This document shows, piece after piece, positions 62,528 through 64,000 of a stretch of DNA of 64,000 nucleotides. The number at the start of each line of letters is the position of its first letter. The first letter of the stretch is position 1. A model generated the notes under the pieces. It made no database searches. It saw nothing but the letters and a program-made list of their open reading frames with translations, and was not told the origin of the DNA. Source of the DNA: Luteibacter aegosomaticola (lineage in GTDB: Bacteria > Pseudomonadota > Gammaproteobacteria > Xanthomonadales > Rhodanobacteraceae); the NCBI RefSeq assembly GCF_023078475.1, contig NZ_CP095741.1:4558501-4622500 (forward strand), written 5' to 3'. A program made the translations under genes and the position numbers.

Positions 62528-64000
62528 TCAGGAACGCGGCTGGTAACGCAGCGTCAGCATCCAGTTGCGGCCGGGCTGGTTGAAGTAGCGTGCGGTTTCG
62601 TAGTGGCGATCGAAGATGTTCTTCGCCGACAGCTCGACGTTCCATGCCGGGTCGAAGGCGTAAGCCATGCGCAGGTCGGTCAGGGCGTAGCCGCCGAGGC
62701 GATGCAGGTTCGTGCTGTCGTCGTAGCGGTAACCCGAGCCGTACACGCTGGCACCCACGCTGAAGGCACCGAACGAGCGGTCCACATCGACATTGGCGGT
62801 GCGGCGTGCGCGGCGCGGCAACAGGTTGCCGTGCGAGGTGTCATCGCTGACGTCTTCCGGCTGAAGCCACGTGGCGTTACCCGCGAGGCGCCAGTCACCG
62901 AGGGTCGTGTCAGCGGCGAGTTCCACGCCACGGATGCGCGAGCGATCGATGTTGTTGGCACCGCCAAACGGGAACAGCGGACCGGTCAGGCTCGAATCGA
63001 ACACGATCAGGTGATCGATATGGTTCTGGAACGCATTGAGCGACCAGTTGCCCCAGCCCGGCGTGCCGCGCAGGCCCAGCTCCCAGTTACGCGAGGTTTC
63101 CGGCTTCAGGTCCGGGTTGCCGTAATCGGGGTAGTAGAGGTCGTTGAAGGTCGGCGCCTTGAACGCGGTGCCGAAGCTGCCGGTGACGCGCAGCACCTTC
63201 GTCAGCGCATAGCCGTATTGCAGGCTACCGGTCGTCTTGCCACCAAACTGGCTGTTTTCGTCGCGGCGCAGGCTGCCCTGGATCGAGCTGTCACCGAACT
63301 CCTGCTGCCACTGGGCGAACAGGGCATGGTTGCGGCGTGCATCCACGAAGTAATCCGTGCTGCCGACCACGCGATCGCGCTGCCAGTCGAAGCCGACGGT
63401 GGCGAGGCCGTACACACCACCGACCTTGCCCAGGTCGGCCTGCACCGATGCGAGATCACGATGGGTGTTGAACGTATCGGCGTAAACGCCGTTCTCGTAA
63501 TCCGTCGACAGGTCGAGGCTACGACCGACGTTGAAGGTCACCAGCGCGTCCTGCGACGGACGGTAACGCACGCGGCCACCGACGGTCTGCGTGGCGGACT
63601 CAGCCGAGTTGCTGCTGGTGCCGTCGTAGTAGTTGTGGCCTTCGCTGCGCGTGGCGCTGGCATCCGCGTCCCACTGCTCGTCGAAACGCCAGCCGCCCTT
63701 CAGCGACAGTGAGTTGTTGCGGTAACCATCGGCATCCGGCTCGTAGGTAAAGCAACCGCCGCCGCCCGGGCTGGGCTTGCCACGGCAGGCGTTGATGCCA
63801 TGGGTCTGGTCGTGGCTGGCTTCCACCGAATACCAGCCGTTGGTGCCGCGGCCGGCAAAGCCCGCCGAGCCGCGCAGGGTGGACCAGCTACCGACGCCCA
63901 CCGAGAAGTTCGGCACGAAGCCGCCCTGCGGATGGCGGGTGAAGATCTGGATGACACCGCCCAGCGCGTCCGAGCCGTAGAGGCTCGAGTACGGGCCGCG
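62528..64000 (-). CDS. btuB: TonB-dependent vitamin B12 receptor (N-terminus outside window)
   Basis: The frame is open to base 64000 (490 codons to the stop). RGPYSSLYGSDALGGVIQIFT is the conserved plug of BtuB-type receptors; the barrel follows and ends in LRYQPRS. It is the first visible gene of the B12 operon. A cobalamin riboswitch would be expected upstream of it, beyond the window. 23 bases separate it from btuM. Confidence 0.9.
   Translation of the reverse strand, partial: RGPYSSLYGSDALGGVIQIFTRHPQGGFVPNFSVGVGSWSTLRGSAGFAGRGTNGWYSVEASHDQTHGINACRGKPSPGGGGCFTYEPDADGYRNNSLSLKGGWRFDEQWDADASATRSEGHNYYDGTSSNSAESATQTVGGRVRYRPSQDALVTFNVGRSLDLSTDYENGVYADTFNTHRDLASVQADLGKVGGVYGLATVGFDWQRDRVVGSTDYFVDARRNHALFAQWQQEFGDSSIQGSLRRDENSQFGGKTTGSLQYGYALTKVLRVTGSFGTAFKAPTFNDLYYPDYGNPDLKPETSRNWELGLRGTPGWGNWSLNAFQNHIDHLIVFDSSLTGPLFPFGGANNIDRSRIRGVELAADTTLGDWRLAGNATWLQPEDVSDDTSHGNLLPRRARRTANVDVDRSFGAFSVGASVYGSGYRYDDSTNLHRLGGYALTDLRMAYAFDPAWNVELSAKNIFDRHYETARYFNQPGRNWMLTLRYQPRS

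Overview
This window comes from a GC-rich gammaproteobacterium of the order Xanthomonadales. It most resembles Rhodanobacteraceae (Luteibacter/Dyella type). The evidence is protein-level: several TonB-dependent receptors, a rpsU-yqeY-dnaG macrodomain, a Grx4-rhodanese fusion, SCPU-type fimbriae, and many dispersed palindromic elements of the GTAGGAGC...GCTCCTAC family (REP elements). The genus is inferred; no rRNA is present.

Left part (1-6.5 kb): a MacB/FtsX-like permease cut by the window edge, a divergent ABC ATPase, a TonB-dependent receptor, a membrane-associated protein with a histone-like Lys/Ala tail, and a pteridine reductase. Accessory part (6.5-13.3 kb): two related modules. Each has a protein with a Gln-rich C-terminal tail ending in Thr-Arg (candidate secreted effector), small partner proteins (candidate immunity proteins), and a coiled-coil single-pass membrane protein with a C-terminal Cys-Gly-Gly motif. 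Module 1 is flanked by a perfect 49-bp direct repeat of the 3' end of the pteridine reductase gene, so it looks like an insertion into that gene's end.

Core part (13.3-22.7 kb): a membrane protein, folK, a MscS-type channel, folB, tsaD, rpsU, yqeY, a DUF1328 protein, dnaG, a DedA protein and a PIN-domain gene pair. Sugar operon (22.7-31.7 kb): a LysR regulator faces an eight-gene operon. It encodes 2-keto-3-deoxygalactonate kinase, an AraFGH-like importer, a lactonase, a sugar dehydrogenase, KDPGal aldolase and galactonate dehydratase, which is a full De Ley-Doudoroff route from galactose to pyruvate and glyceraldehyde-3-phosphate.

Middle part (31.8-50.7 kb): rluE-like pseudouridine synthase, an exported methyltransferase-like protein, a second TonB receptor, a Na+/drug-type ABC-2 exporter with a TAP-like hydrolase, an Xre regulator/membrane protein/hydrolase operon with three palindromic operator candidates, a chaperone-usher SCPU pilus operon, rsgA, an AlaC-like aminotransferase, an SGNH hydrolase, an LpxH-like phosphatase and a Grx4-rhodanese fusion. 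A small, compositionally different patch follows (51-53.4 kb), with an intact ccdA, a broken ccdB and two unfamiliar genes, one with an HExxH motif.

Right part (53.5-64 kb): a tightly packed minus-strand vitamin B12 operon, btuB-btuM-cobO-cbiA-cbiB-cobD-cobQ-cobU-cobT-cobC-cobS. It covers receptor, inner-membrane uptake and late-stage corrinoid assembly. Five of these genes carry REP elements inside their reading frames, translated in frame.
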